Positions 48,472-57,709 are shown, counted from the first letter of the stretch. The stretch is 64,000 nt of DNA from Brucella pecoris (GCF_006376675.1 NZ_VEWK01000004.1:248001-312000); one strand, 5' to 3'. Notes: generated by a model not told the origin, from the sequence alone. Numbers and translations are program-made.

Positions 48472-49758
48472 TTACTTGGTCTTGCGTGCAAACTTGCCGA
48501 GAAGGCTCGAAATGCCGGTCTTCTTGCGCGGCTGCACATCGGCCCTGCCGGTCACAACATGCGCAATATGGCTGATGGCTCCCGCAACCGGGCTTTCTGG
48601 ATTGGTTTCGGCGATCATCCGGCCATTGTTGGCTGCGTTGCCGAAAAGTTGCGGATCGAAGTCGATGGTTGCGATGGGATCGATGCCGAGCGGCTCGGAA
48701 AAATCGGCGAGCGCGATTTCCGGCCGTTTGGGCATACCCATCTGATTCAGGACGAGATGCGGCTTCACATCGTTCGGGCGCAGTTGCGCCAGCGTGTCGA
48801 GAAGGTTTTTCGTGTTGCGCAGATTGGCAAGATCGGGCGTTGCGACAATCACGACCTCATCGGCACGCATCAATGTGGTGCGGGTCCACCCGCTCCAGCC
48901 GTGTGCCACGTCCAGCACGATCAGCGGAGAATTGCGCTGTGCAACATCGATCAGCTCGGCAAAGGCGTCGTCGCCGAAATCGAACGTGCGCTCCAGGCTG
49001 GAAGGGGCAGCGAGGATCGAAAGATGGTCGCCATACTGCACAAGCAGCCGGTCGAGATAAACCTCGTCAATCCGTTCCGGCGAGAAGACGGCATCGGCGA
49101 TGCCGAGCGTCGGGTCCTGATCGAAATTGATATTCGCCGTGCCGAAAGGCAGATCCATATCTGCAAGCACGACATCGTGCCGGAACAGATCCGAAATCGA
49201 CCAGGCGACATTGTGTGCGATGGTCGAAGCGCCGACACCGCCTTTTGCGCCGATAAAGGCGATGGAACGGCCCAGCGGCTCCGCGCCGGGATCGAGAAAG
49301 ATCGAGGAAACGATGGCCAGAATGTCTGCGAGCGCGACCGGCGCCACGATATATTCCGAAACGCCCCGGCGCAGCAGTTCGCGATAAAGCCAGACCTCGT
49401 TGGAATGACCGATGACCATGACTTTCGAGCCGGGATCACAGACCTCCGACAATTGCTGCAGTTCTTCAAGCAGCACATTAGGCTCGGAGGCCGATTCGAC
49501 GATGATCAGATTGGGCGTGGAGGCAGTCTGATAAAACTCGATTGCAGCCGCAACACCACCCATCATAACCTTGAGATGCGTTTTTGCCATGCGCCGGTCA
49601 CCGCCTGCGCGCTCAATCGGGATGGCGACGCTTTCGTTGACGCAGAAGGCCTGGATCGAAATGCGCGGAATGGGGCGCACATTTTCAAGCATGATCGGTG
49701 CGCGGCCCGTCTCCAGGTCCTGTTCTTCTTCCGTCGGTTCGAACGCGAAATTGCTCAT
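48472..49758 (-). CDS. cpaE: CpaE/TadZ, pilus localisation ATPase
   Basis: MinD/ParA-like protein with an atypical receiver-like N-terminal domain (about 60-155) and an ATPase domain with deviant Walker A KGGVGAST (172-179) and DMDLPFGTAN. In the deviant Walker A the usual signature Lys after KGG is followed by Ala in place of Lys at the second P-loop position (GVGAST), as in many TadZ/CpaE proteins, which bind but may hardly hydrolyse ATP. TadZ/CpaE places the pilus machine at a pole in Caulobacter. 428 residues; 9 bp after cpaD. Confidence 0.92.
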   Translation of the reverse strand: MSNFAFEPTEEEQDLETGRAPIMLENVRPIPRISIQAFCVNESVAIPIERAGGDRRMAKTHLKVMMGGVAAAIEFYQTASTPNLIIVESASEPNVLLEELQQLSEVCDPGSKVMVIGHSNEVWLYRELLRRGVSEYIVAPVALADILAIVSSIFLDPGAEPLGRSIAFIGAKGGVGASTIAHNVAWSISDLFRHDVVLADMDLPFGTANINFDQDPTLGIADAVFSPERIDEVYLDRLLVQYGDHLSILAAPSSLERTFDFGDDAFAELIDVAQRNSPLIVLDVAHGWSGWTRTTLMRADEVVIVATPDLANLRNTKNLLDTLAQLRPNDVKPHLVLNQMGMPKRPEIALADFSEPLGIDPIATIDFDPQLFGNAANNGRMIAETNPESPVAGAISHIAHVVTGRADVQPRKKTGISSLLGKFARKTK

Positions 49759-49767
49759 AGCGTCCTC

Positions 49768-50487
49768 TTAATAATTGGCCTGTTCACTGCGAGATTCGCG
49801 CCAATTGTCCGTCCGCGCCGGCGACATCTTCACATAGCCCTGATCGCCGTTGAGACGTTCCGTGGTGCGGTCCGAATCGATAGGCGACATGGCGCGTGGT
49901 CCCAGAAGATCAGCCGGATTGGCGACCTGTGCGGCAAGATTGTTCTGCGAGGCGCAGCCGAAATTGGCGTAGTGCTTGTTTTCGGGCGTGCTGGCGAGAT
50001 CGTCCGGCCAACGACCGCACGGTGTCGTGCCCGCCGTCATCGCGTAATAGCTGATGCGGATGGGCGCCGCCGCATCCGGGCTTTCAACCGGATAATTCTC
50101 AATGGCAATATTGTTCGCCTTGATGCCGCTGCGCCGCAGCATGGCCGAGACTTCGGTGCTCAGCCGGTAGGCCGCAGCCTGATTGGATGCACCTGAAGGC
50201 ACCAGAACATAGAGCATGCCAGAACCGCTGCGCCGATAATTGGCGATGGCTCCCTGAATGATACCGCGCTGCATCGGGCTGAGTTTCTGGTCGGCCTGTG
50301 CGACCGGAATATCTGTGACCTGGTCCCGCTCGGCAATCGTGATGGGATGATTGGTGCGATAATCATCCGGCAGGGCACCGACGGTGACGTGCTGGCGATT
50401 CGCGCAGCCCGCGAGAAGGGCCACCGACAAGGCGAGGAGCGCTGGTCTTGCGGAAATCCTGCAAAAGCCTCTGACTGAATAGGTCAT
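49768..50487 (-). CDS. cpaD: CpaD, Flp pilus lipoprotein
   Basis: Outer-membrane-associated lipoprotein of the CpaD family (PF09476 type), 239 residues, with signal peptide ending LLAGC (Cys28) and the conserved RMSPIDSDR-like tail motif (AMSPIDSDRTTERLN). ATG 50487 follows GGGGGA; a GTG at 50505 overlaps the cpaC stop and is possible. Function: part of the outer-membrane complex with the secretin. Confidence 0.88.
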   Translation of the reverse strand: MTYSVRGFCRISARPALLALSVALLAGCANRQHVTVGALPDDYRTNHPITIAERDQVTDIPVAQADQKLSPMQRGIIQGAIANYRRSGSGMLYVLVPSGASNQAAAYRLSTEVSAMLRRSGIKANNIAIENYPVESPDAAAPIRISYYAMTAGTTPCGRWPDDLASTPENKHYANFGCASQNNLAAQVANPADLLGPRAMSPIDSDRTTERLNGDQGYVKMSPARTDNWRESRSEQANY

Positions 50488-50501
50488 GATCTGTCCCCCG
50501 C

Positions 50502-52025
50502 TCACTTGTAGATATAACCGACGACGCCGTTGTAGCGACCGGGCGGCAGTTTGGTTTCCATCGTGCCGTAAACGCGATTGACCTTGCCAAGGATGTATCC
50601 TGCGCCATCGCTGGCCGGGTTGAGATTGTCGTCAGGTCGCGCAAGCTGCTGGCGGGCCACGGGGCGCGCCAGATAAGGCGTCACGATCACCACCAGTTCC
50701 GATTCGTTGCGGATGAAATCCTTGCTGCGGAACAGCGCACCGAGGACTGGAATCTTGGTGAGGCCCGGAAATCCGGAAACCGACTGGCGCACTTCATCGC
50801 GGATCAGGCCGCCGATCATCATGGAGCCGCCGGACGGGAGTTCGACCGTCGTGTCGGCCACACGCTTGCGCAGCGACAGAATGCTTGCGCCGACGCCATC
50901 CATCTTGTTGGTCGTGCCTGCGCCTTCGGTCGTCGGTTCGGAGACGGAGGTTCTGATCTTCAGGCTGATGCGTCCCGGTCCCAGCACGGTCGGCATGAAT
51001 TCGAGGCCGATCCCGTAGTTGATCTTGGCCAGCTCATTGGTGCGCTTCCCATCGTCATCATATTTCACGCTGTTGATGACGTTATACTCGCCGCCGACAT
51101 TGAAAGCCGCTTTTTCGCCTGAGATCGCGGTCAGCGTCGGCTCGGCGAGCGTCTTCATCACGCCAGCCGTTTCCATCGCCCGCAGATAGGCGGAAAAGTT
51201 GCTTGTCGCGAGGCCGAACCCGGTATCGGACAGGTTGTTGCCAATGGCTCCGGCAATACTCTCGGAAATTCCGCCATAGGAGATACCATTCGAAACGCCA
51301 CCGCCGCTCATATTGACACCAAGCTGCTTCATGACCGAACGGCTGACTTCGGCGACGGTGACTTTCAATGTCACCTGATCCTCGCCGATAATGGTGAGCA
51401 TGTTGACGATAGCGCTTTTACGGCGATCTTCATCCGGATTGTTGATCGCAACGCCGCCGCCATCGGTTGGAGCCGAGGCCGTGGTGGAATATTGACCTGT
51501 TGTCGCCTCACCGCCGGAAACGAAAAGACCGGCGAGCTTTGCGGCCTTTGCCGAATCCTGTGGGGTCTGGACGGTTCCGGTCAGAACCACATTGTCGTTG
51601 ATCAGTTCGACGCGAATATCTGAACCGGGAATCAGACGCTTGAGCTGGGACGAAATCCCGCTCACATCGCGCTCGATTTCGACATCGATGGATGCGACCT
51701 GCTCGCCGTTCGGACCGAAAACGAAAATATTGGTCTGCCCGATCTGTTTGCCGAAAAGATAGATGCGCCGCGACGTGCGTGTCACCGCATCGGCGATTGT
51801 CGGGTTGGAGACGAGAACGTCATAGGCATCCTGCGGAAGATCGAGCACGACCGATTTGTTGAGGCCGAGCTTGATCGTCTGCGAACGCTGCTGGCCTCCG
51901 ACCTTGACGATGCCAGCTGCCGCCACGGCGGACATATCGGTAAGCGGCAATGAAAAGGCAGCAAGCGCGCTGGCAAAAAGCGCGATTTTTGCCGAATGCG
52001 GGCGCACGCGTTTTATCTTTCTCAT
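50502..52025 (-). CDS. cpaC: CpaC/RcpA, Flp pilus secretin
   Basis: Outer-membrane channel for the pilus. The 507 residues show a signal peptide (about 1-36), a secretin N-domain (about 42-118, LNKSVVLDLPQDAYDVLVSNPTIADAV in sequence), a BON-like domain (about 125-180) and the secretin core (about 240-470) with VPVLGALFRSKDF near 405-420. The ATG overlaps the cpaB stop by four bases. Confidence 0.94.
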   Translation of the reverse strand: MRKIKRVRPHSAKIALFASALAAFSLPLTDMSAVAAAGIVKVGGQQRSQTIKLGLNKSVVLDLPQDAYDVLVSNPTIADAVTRTSRRIYLFGKQIGQTNIFVFGPNGEQVASIDVEIERDVSGISSQLKRLIPGSDIRVELINDNVVLTGTVQTPQDSAKAAKLAGLFVSGGEATTGQYSTTASAPTDGGGVAINNPDEDRRKSAIVNMLTIIGEDQVTLKVTVAEVSRSVMKQLGVNMSGGGVSNGISYGGISESIAGAIGNNLSDTGFGLATSNFSAYLRAMETAGVMKTLAEPTLTAISGEKAAFNVGGEYNVINSVKYDDDGKRTNELAKINYGIGLEFMPTVLGPGRISLKIRTSVSEPTTEGAGTTNKMDGVGASILSLRKRVADTTVELPSGGSMMIGGLIRDEVRQSVSGFPGLTKIPVLGALFRSKDFIRNESELVVIVTPYLARPVARQQLARPDDNLNPASDGAGYILGKVNRVYGTMETKLPPGRYNGVVGYIYK

Positions 52026-52837
52026 GAGCGCGGTCCTATTTCTGTAACGCTGCCGGACTTGATGACCTTGACCGTCCCGCTGCGGGTCGGCGAGGAAACC
52101 AGATAATCAGCCTGCTTGATATCCTTGTCCTCAACGTCCTGTGTCGAGCGAAGCGCCAGCGTCAGACGGTCAGCCATCTGTTGGGCGACGGTAATGATTT
52201 CAGCTTGTTCCGGCGTGACTTCGAGCGTTGCGGTCTGGCCGACCATGACCTTGCGGCCCTGTTCATCTTCCTGAATGGCCTGATCGATGGCCAGAACGCG
52301 GACGTTCTGCAGTACCGTTTCCGTTGTGAAGGGACTCAGGGATTTTTCGCCGTTGTCCGGTTTGCGGCGGGTCATGATGACATCGACGAAATCGTTGGGA
52401 AGAATGAAGCCACCAGCCGAACTCTCGGCATTGATCTGTGTCGCGACGGCGCGCATGCCGGGCGGCAGGATCGACGACATGAAGCTCTGCCCCGGGCCGA
52501 TGAGCTTGGTCTTGCGGATCGGCTCGCCGGTGAAGAACTGCAGCCTTACGGTTGCACCGCTTAGCTGATTGATGGCGTCGGGTTCGCTTGTGCGGGTGAT
52601 ATAGCCGTCGCTGACTGCATCCACAGGCCAGGGCTGCCAGCGCATCTGCGATGTCAGTTCTGCGCCGACACCAAGGTTTTCGGTGGCGACGAGTACGTCT
52701 TCCAGTTTCATCTGCGGTGTTTCAGGCGCGGCGACAATGGGTGCGGGCGGCGGTGCGGCTAGGTTCATGGCAATATAGCCAGCTCCACCAGCCGCAAGAA
52801 CGGCCACTCCTAAAATGAGCAGTCGAGCTGATTTCAT
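52022..52837 (-). CDS. cpaB: CpaB/RcpC, Flp pilus assembly protein
   Basis: Periplasmic protein anchored by one N-terminal membrane segment (MKSARLLILGVAVLAAGGAG), with a SAF domain (about 48-110) and an RcpC/CpaB domain (about 120-230) ending in the conserved LALRSTQDVED. 271 residues from ATG 52837; the frame is open eight codons further. It probably links the secretin to the inner-membrane platform. First gene after a 137-bp gap that has CtrA-like half sites. Confidence 0.92.
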   Translation of the reverse strand: MKSARLLILGVAVLAAGGAGYIAMNLAAPPPAPIVAAPETPQMKLEDVLVATENLGVGAELTSQMRWQPWPVDAVSDGYITRTSEPDAINQLSGATVRLQFFTGEPIRKTKLIGPGQSFMSSILPPGMRAVATQINAESSAGGFILPNDFVDVIMTRRKPDNGEKSLSPFTTETVLQNVRVLAIDQAIQEDEQGRKVMVGQTATLEVTPEQAEIITVAQQMADRLTLALRSTQDVEDKDIKQADYLVSSPTRSGTVKVIKSGSVTEIGPRS

Positions 52838-52905
52838 GATGTGCCCCGCGCAAATCCCCACGTCTCAATGACGTGTTCCAAAATTGCACTGGCAATCGTG
52901 TAATT

Positions 52906-52924
52906 ATGGTTAATATAATCTTAT
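52906..52924. promoter_or_regulatory. CtrA-like sites upstream of cpaB
   Basis: On the minus strand TTAACCAT (52906-52913), the alternative CtrA half site; on the plus strand TTAA-N7-TTAT (52910-52924), one base off the full consensus. They lie about 70 bp upstream of cpaB. Caulobacter pilus genes are under CtrA control; here it is inference. Confidence 0.4.
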
Positions 52925-52974
52925 TCGAATAAAGAAAGATTGGGAGTACACGTAAGCGTTGCGTATAAATGCGC

Positions 52975-53499
52975 TCAAAAGGCTCCCGCCAAATAGGCCT
53001 TCACCGATTCCCCAACCGGCGACAGCGGAAACGTCCAGAGACCGGCAGCGCCGAGAGCAATACCGTAGGGAATGCCCACATCCTTGCGGGCGAGCGTTCC
53101 CATGAAGGCATAGCGATCGGCCAGAAGCGGGCGCGGGATCATTCTGTAGAGAATGAGTGTGAGCGTAAGAATACCGCCGAGGATCGAGACCATCACAAGA
53201 TAATCCAGGAGGCTGATCGTGGGGCCGAACCACAAGGCCGTTGCCGCGATGAGCTTGGCATCGCCGCCGCCCATGGCGCGAAGGCAGAAGAGCGAAAAGG
53301 TGATGATCAGCGCGATACCACCGACACCGAGATGCCAGGCATAATCGGAAAGAGGAAGCCCCAGGAGTGGTGCGAGCAGGATAAAGCCGAGTGTCAGTCC
53401 GATCGAAACGCGGTTGCGGATGGTCATCGAGGTCAGGTCGGTGATCATGGCGGTCACCATTGCCAGAGCGAAGATTGCCGTCATGGCTGCTGCTGTCAT
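52975..53499 (-). CDS. cpaA: CpaA/TadV, prepilin peptidase
   Basis: Inner-membrane aspartyl peptidase (A24 family) that cleaves Flp and the TadE/F-like pseudopilins. The 174 residues form about six membrane segments with the two catalytic aspartates Asp21 (ITDLTSMTIRN) and Asp80 (GGGD). ATG 53499 chosen; the frame is open further upstream. Between flp (71 bp) and cpaB (137 bp). Confidence 0.93.
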   Translation of the reverse strand: MTAAAMTAIFALAMVTAMITDLTSMTIRNRVSIGLTLGFILLAPLLGLPLSDYAWHLGVGGIALIITFSLFCLRAMGGGDAKLIAATALWFGPTISLLDYLVMVSILGGILTLTLILYRMIPRPLLADRYAFMGTLARKDVGIPYGIALGAAGLWTFPLSPVGESVKAYLAGAF

Positions 53500-53569
53500 T
53501 GCCGATGCCCCCGCGTCGCACGTCATCCCATCATTTGGCCACCGTTTGCACGGAATTACGCTATAGTCA

Positions 53570-53749
53570 TTAGCGGTTTGCAGCCTGTTCGAACCGTGTG
53601 GCCGTGTCGTTGAATTTTTCGCCGACATTTCCGGCCATGAGCGCTACGCCGCTGATGATCGCAATAGAGACGAGCGTGCCGATCAGCGCATATTCGATCG
53701 CTGTCGAACCGGCCCTGTTCTTCATGAAACGCGTCATCAATGTCGGCAT
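53570..53749 (-). CDS. Flp/PilA major pilin
   Basis: Small type IVb pilin of 59 residues. Prepilin site G14-S15 (KNRAG/STAIEYALI) with the Flp Glu-Tyr motif at mature positions 5-6, then one hydrophobic helix (about 20-42) and a short polar tail. Substrate of CpaA. ATG 53749 is set by GAGGAG at six bases; a GTG lies just upstream. Only one flp gene is seen in the window, whereas many tad loci have two or more. Confidence 0.93.
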   Translation of the reverse strand: MPTLMTRFMKNRAGSTAIEYALIGTLVSIAIISGVALMAGNVGEKFNDTATRFEQAANR

Positions 53750-54050
53750 CACATGCTCCTCGCTGTTCCGATCGCGCTGGTTTTTTGAAATGCGCTTTAA
53801 ATTCGGATGCGCTCAAGCATAGGAGAGAGGAATTGTGGCCCCCTTAACAATCAGGGTTAATGAAGTGTTTCGGGGCTTGGAAAGCCGCGACCATTGCGTG
53901 ATTGGTTAATGTTTGGCGAATTGCGGATACGGCCTGCACGGAAGGGTAGTGACTTAATTATTCCTTCACCAATCCCGTTCATTCTTTGCTCATTATATTG
54001 GTGGGGCTCAATATATCAGCGGGCCCCGTTCTATCAGCGGGGAATGTCGC
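53750..54050. promoter_or_regulatory. Divergent promoter region between flp and the pilN-domain gene
   Basis: About 300 bp without a gene. It contains TTAAC-N7-GTTAA (53844-53860), a related GGTTAATG at 53904, and two nearly identical 10-bp boxes (TATCAGCGGG at 54013 and 54032 region) just ahead of the plus-strand gene. No sigma-70 promoter is clear. Confidence 0.45.
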
Positions 54051-54470
54051 GTGACGCGTCGTTTATTTTCTTTGGGCGGCTTAGGCGTGGTATCTGCCAT
54101 GGGCGTTGCGTTTATGGCCGTCTTTGTCGCCGCACCGGCGTCTGCAGAAGACTATATTGCCCTCGAAACAAGCCAGGCCCGCATTTTGCGACTGGCGCGT
54201 CCGGCCGACAGCATTGTGATCGGAAATCCGTCGATTGCCGACGCGGTTGTTCAGGATGCGCAGACCATCGTTCTGACCGGCAAGGATTTCGGCGTCACCA
54301 ATATCGTCGTCATGGACAAGCAAGGCGAACCGATCCTCGACCGGGAACTGGTGGTTTCCCGCAATGCACGCGGAACGACACGGATTTACCGTCAGGCAGA
54401 AGTACAAACGCTTTCCTGCACACCCTATTGTGAAAAAGCCTCGACGAAGAACGGCTTTGACGACAAATAG
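54051..54470 (+). CDS. Stand-alone secretin N-domain protein of the pilus locus
   Basis: A 139-residue exported protein: signal peptide (about 1-33, ending APASA) then a single secretin N-terminal (pil_N) domain (about 36-110). The domain aligns by eye with that of CpaC (IGNPSIADAVV against SNPTIADAVT; GKDFGVTNIVVMDKQGE against GKQIGQTNIFVFGPNGE). The C-terminal tail has two cysteines in CTPYC. GTG 54051 follows GGGGAATG. Such short CpaC-like proteins occur in rhizobial tad loci; the role is not known. Confidence 0.85.
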   Translation: MTRRLFSLGGLGVVSAMGVAFMAVFVAAPASAEDYIALETSQARILRLARPADSIVIGNPSIADAVVQDAQTIVLTGKDFGVTNIVVMDKQGEPILDRELVVSRNARGTTRIYRQAEVQTLSCTPYCEKASTKNGFDDK

Positions 54471-54569
54471 CAATAATCGTGTATGAGTTCCTGCTTCCGT
54501 TAATACTCTTTCAGGTTGTCCTGTTGTAACGATACGCCCAACTGAATTCATGTGGAATTGGGTGGGGTT

Positions 54570-55133
54570 ATGACTTCCGGGATTTTGGCGCGTCACCTTG
54601 CAGGCGTGCGCGTGAATTTGCGCCGTTTCGCCCGTGCGCAAACCGGTGTAGCGGCGGTGGAGTTCGCGCTGCTCATCGTTCCGTTCCTGATCATCGTCTT
54701 TGCGACGATCGAGGTCGGCGTGAGTTTTGCGGCACGTCAGGTCGTATCCAATGCAACGGAGACCGTGGCGCGCAGATTGCAGACAGGCCAGATCAGAGGG
54801 GCTGGGATCAGAGAAGAAACTCTCCGCACCGAACTGTGCCAGCAGATGCAGTTCATGGTTGCACAAGACTGCCCCAATCTTTCGTTCAATCTGGGAACCT
54901 ATGAGGGGTTCGACAAGGTTCCGACGGACCAGATTCTCGATGGCGAGGGCAAGCTGACGCGGACAGGCATTACCGGGACGAGCGGGACGTCCACGATCAA
55001 CCAGCTCAACGTGGTTTATGCCTGGCCCGTATTGACGAACATCCTCTATCTGATCGAAAGCCCACATGCGGCAGGCGGCACCATGCCGCTTTTTGCTACC
55101 CTCACCTGGCAGAACGAGCCCTTCCCAAACTGA
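54570..55133 (+). CDS. TadE-like pseudopilin
   Basis: A 187-residue minor pilin candidate. The TadE motif is near residues 22-42: TGVAAVEFALLIVPFLIIVF, with a prepilin-like G/xxxxEF site and a hydrophobic helix; the rest (three cysteines) would be periplasmic. TadE and TadF are cleaved by the TadV/CpaA peptidase. ATG 54570 follows GGTGGGG. The next gene is a second TadE-like protein. Confidence 0.85.
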   Translation: MTSGILARHLAGVRVNLRRFARAQTGVAAVEFALLIVPFLIIVFATIEVGVSFAARQVVSNATETVARRLQTGQIRGAGIREETLRTELCQQMQFMVAQDCPNLSFNLGTYEGFDKVPTDQILDGEGKLTRTGITGTSGTSTINQLNVVYAWPVLTNILYLIESPHAAGGTMPLFATLTWQNEPFPN

Positions 55134-55195
55134 AACAACCGATGCGCATCCCTAACACCGTTTTACCCTTTTCGGAATGCGCTCTGGAGCGATCG

Positions 55196-55750
55196 ATGGT
55201 CATGCGTAACTGCCTTCGGAAATTTCTGCACGATCGGCGCGGGGTGGGAGCGGTTGAATTCGCGCTCATCGTACCCCTCCTGCTTCTGATTTATCTAGGC
55301 TCCGTCGATCTTGCCGATGGGATGGACACGAACAAGAAAGTGTCTCGCTCGGCGAGCAGTCTTGCCGATCTGGTCGCCCGACAATTGTCGGTAACGCCGG
55401 ATGATTTGAACGATATGTTCAATATCGGCCGCGCGTCCCTTCTGCCCTATGGCCGGAGCAGTCCGAAGATAAGGATCACGGCAATCAAGGTTGAAGGGAC
55501 GGCAACCGCCAACAGTCTGATGCCGAAGGTCGACTGGTCCTATGCCAATGTCGCGGACTTTGTCGCAAAAAAGGGTACTGTCGGCGATCTTCCGTCAAGC
55601 CTCGTGGGAGAAGGGGCGTACTTCATCAAAGTCGATGTCGAACTCGACTACAAGCCGCTCAATGCATGGATCTCCACGAGCATTCCCATGAGCGAAACCT
55701 ATTATCTGGCACCGCGCTATACCCACACAATTCCCTGCACCAAATGCTGA
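55196..55750 (+). CDS. Second TadE/TadG-like pilus protein
   Basis: Starts MVMRNCLRKFLHDRRGVGAVEFALIVPLL, again a G/xxxxEF pseudopilin site and hydrophobic helix; 184 residues, of which about 140 would be periplasmic, with two cysteines at the end (CTKC). The ATG at 55196 has GGAG upstream, whereas ATG 55142 has none. There is no von Willebrand domain, so it is not a full TadG; TadF is the likely equivalent. Confidence 0.82.
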   Translation: MVMRNCLRKFLHDRRGVGAVEFALIVPLLLLIYLGSVDLADGMDTNKKVSRSASSLADLVARQLSVTPDDLNDMFNIGRASLLPYGRSSPKIRITAIKVEGTATANSLMPKVDWSYANVADFVAKKGTVGDLPSSLVGEGAYFIKVDVELDYKPLNAWISTSIPMSETYYLAPRYTHTIPCTKC

Positions 55751-55827
55751 ACATCTTAGCATTGTGAGCAAAACTGAACATATAAGGGCAGAGCCGATAT
55801 ACGGCACTTGTCCAGGATCAGTTTTCA

Positions 55828-56709
55828 ATGCCCGAATTGCCAGAGGTCGAAACGGTTCGCCGTGGTCTGCAGCCCGTCATGGAAGGGGCGACCGTCAGTC
55901 AAGTCGAACAGCGGCGCCCGGATCTGCGTTTTCCTTTTCCCGACCGATTTGTCGAACGGCTTTCTGGTCGTCGCATTTCAGCACTTGGTCGCCGAGCGAA
56001 ATATCTGACGATCCATCTTGATGACGGCCTCTCTGTCATCAGCCATCTCGGCATGTCGGGTTCGTTCCGCATCGAGACGGATGACGATGGCAGCACGCCG
56101 GGTGCGTTTCAGCACGAACGTTCCAAGCTGAGCGCGCATGATCATGTGGTGTTTCACCTTCTGCGCGCCGATGGCGCTCCTGCCCGTGTGGTCTACAACG
56201 ATCCACGCCGCTTTGGCTTCATGCTCTTTGCCGAGGAAGGCACGCTCGACAGTCATCCGTTTCTGGCAAGCCTCGGCATCGAGCCGACAGGCAATCTGCT
56301 TTCCGGCACTGTGCTTGCGGAACTCTTCTCGGGGCGCAAAGCGCCGCTCAAGGCTGCTCTTCTCGATCAGCGGCTGATCGCCGGTCTTGGTAATATTTAC
56401 GTCTGTGAAGCGCTCTGGCGCAGTCACCTGTCACCCATGCGCGCCGCCGGGTCCATCGCGCAGGATCCCGAAGCCGTTGAGCGGCTGGCTTCCGACATAC
56501 GCTCTGTGATCGCTGATGCCATTGCTGCTGGCGGCTCGACCCTCAAGGACTATATTCAGGCAGACGGCGCGCTCGGTTATTTCCAGCATTCCTTTTCTGT
56601 CTATGGGCGCGAGGGCGAACCGTGCAGAAATCCCGCCTGCAACGGCATTGTGGAACGGGCAGTTCAGTCGGGGCGGTCGACTTTTTTCTGCGCTTCCTGC
56701 CAGCAATGA
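55828..56709 (+). CDS. mutM: MutM (Fpg), formamidopyrimidine-DNA glycosylase
   Basis: Removes 8-oxoguanine and other oxidised purines. The 293 residues begin [14 protein letters not shown], with the catalytic Pro2 and Glu3, include the helix-two-turn-helix with [12 protein letters not shown] and end in the zinc finger CRNPAC-X16-CASC. The ATG lies 77 bp after the pilus gene. An enoyl-CoA hydratase gene follows 74 bp later. Confidence 0.96.
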   Translation: MPELPEVETVRRGLQPVMEGATVSQVEQRRPDLRFPFPDRFVERLSGRRISALGRRAKYLTIHLDDGLSVISHLGMSGSFRIETDDDGSTPGAFQHERSKLSAHDHVVFHLLRADGAPARVVYNDPRRFGFMLFAEEGTLDSHPFLASLGIEPTGNLLSGTVLAELFSGRKAPLKAALLDQRLIAGLGNIYVCEALWRSHLSPMRAAGSIAQDPEAVERLASDIRSVIADAIAAGGSTLKDYIQADGALGYFQHSFSVYGREGEPCRNPACNGIVERAVQSGRSTFFCASCQQ

Positions 56710-56783
56710 GGCCTTGAAAAAGAAGCTGCGCCGGTCCACTTTGCCCGCCAATAAGCTTGCCGTTGAAGGAGGAGTTCAAATTC

Positions 56784-57557
56784 ATGGCCTATGAAACGAT
56801 CATCGTCGAGACACGTGGCGGCGTCGGCCTCATCCGCCTCAACCGCCCGCAGGCGCTCAATGCCCTCAATCGCAAAGTGCTCGACGACCTGACGGAAGCT
56901 CTCGGCGCTTTCGATACGGATGGCAAGATCGGCGCAATCGTCCTGACGGGCTCCGAAAAGGCTTTTGCCGCCGGCGCGGACATCAAGGAAATGCAGCCGA
57001 TCGATTTTGTGGACGCCTATCTTCAGGATATGTTCTCCGACTGGCAGAAGGTGGATCGGGTCCGCAAGCCGATCATCGCGGCGGTCTCCGGCTATGCGCT
57101 CGGTGGCGGCTGCGAGCTGGCCATGATGTGCGATTTCATCATCGCGGGCAGCAATGCCAAGTTCGGCCAGCCGGAAATCACGCTCGGCGTGATGCCTGGC
57201 ATGGGCGGCTCGCAGCGTCTCACGCGCTATGTCGGCAAGTCCAAGGCGATGGATATGTGCCTGACGGGGCGCATGATGGACGCGGCGGAAGCAGAACGCA
57301 GCGGTCTCGTCTCGCGGGTTGTTGCGCCAGAAGAGCTTCTGGACGAGGCATTGAAGGCCGCCGAACGCATCGCATCCTTCTCACGCCCGTCCGTGCTGAT
57401 GGTCAAGGAAGCGGTCAACCGCACCTATGAAATGACGTTGAGTGAAGGACTTCGCTTCGAGCGTCGCCAGTTCCATTCGCTCTTCGCGACGGAAGACCAG
57501 AAGGAAGGCATGACAGCCTTCATCGACAAGCGCACACCAGCGTTCAAGAATCGCTGA
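56784..57557 (+). CDS. Enoyl-CoA hydratase
   Basis: Crotonase-fold enzyme of fatty acid and amino acid degradation, hydrating 2-enoyl-CoA. The 257 residues contain both catalytic glutamates, Glu111 ([13 protein letters not shown]) and Glu131 ([21 protein letters not shown]), and the oxyanion-hole [13 protein letters not shown] 56784 follows AAGGAGGAG; the frame is open upstream. Chain-length preference cannot be judged. Confidence 0.93.
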   Translation: MAYETIIVETRGGVGLIRLNRPQALNALNRKVLDDLTEALGAFDTDGKIGAIVLTGSEKAFAAGADIKEMQPIDFVDAYLQDMFSDWQKVDRVRKPIIAAVSGYALGGGCELAMMCDFIIAGSNAKFGQPEITLGVMPGMGGSQRLTRYVGKSKAMDMCLTGRMMDAAEAERSGLVSRVVAPEELLDEALKAAERIASFSRPSVLMVKEAVNRTYEMTLSEGLRFERRQFHSLFATEDQKEGMTAFIDKRTPAFKNR

Positions 57558-57680
57558 TTGGTCGGCCGGCGGTCGAAAGGCCGCCCCGATGACCGCTATC
57601 CGGGAGCCTCCAAGTTGCTTTTGGCGGGCTTTCGGGCCGGGTTTGCGGGTTCTTGATCGCCCCATGGGGCAGAATCCACG

Positions 57681-57709
57681 TTGACGCCGCGCCAAAGCTG
57701 ATCTATAAG
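57681..57709 (+). promoter_or_regulatory. rpsT promoter
   Basis: TTGACG (57681-57686) and TATAAG (57704-57709) with exactly 17 bp between, five matches out of six in each box. It lies about 117 bp upstream of rpsT. No other feature is seen in the 268-bp hydratase-rpsT gap apart from GC-rich stretches. Confidence 0.75.

Noticed and set aside
48472..49758. CpaE as a plain ParA partition protein
   Set aside because: The deviant P-loop and long receiver-like N-terminal domain, with the neighbouring cpaF and cpaD, point to the pilus-associated CpaE/TadZ group.
47377..50196. A 939-codon open frame on the plus strand opposite cpaF, cpaE and cpaD
   Set aside because: It is antisense to three clear family members with intact motifs. 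Long antisense frames arise from the codon bias of GC-rich genes, and its translation has the typical Arg/His/Gly-rich shadow look.
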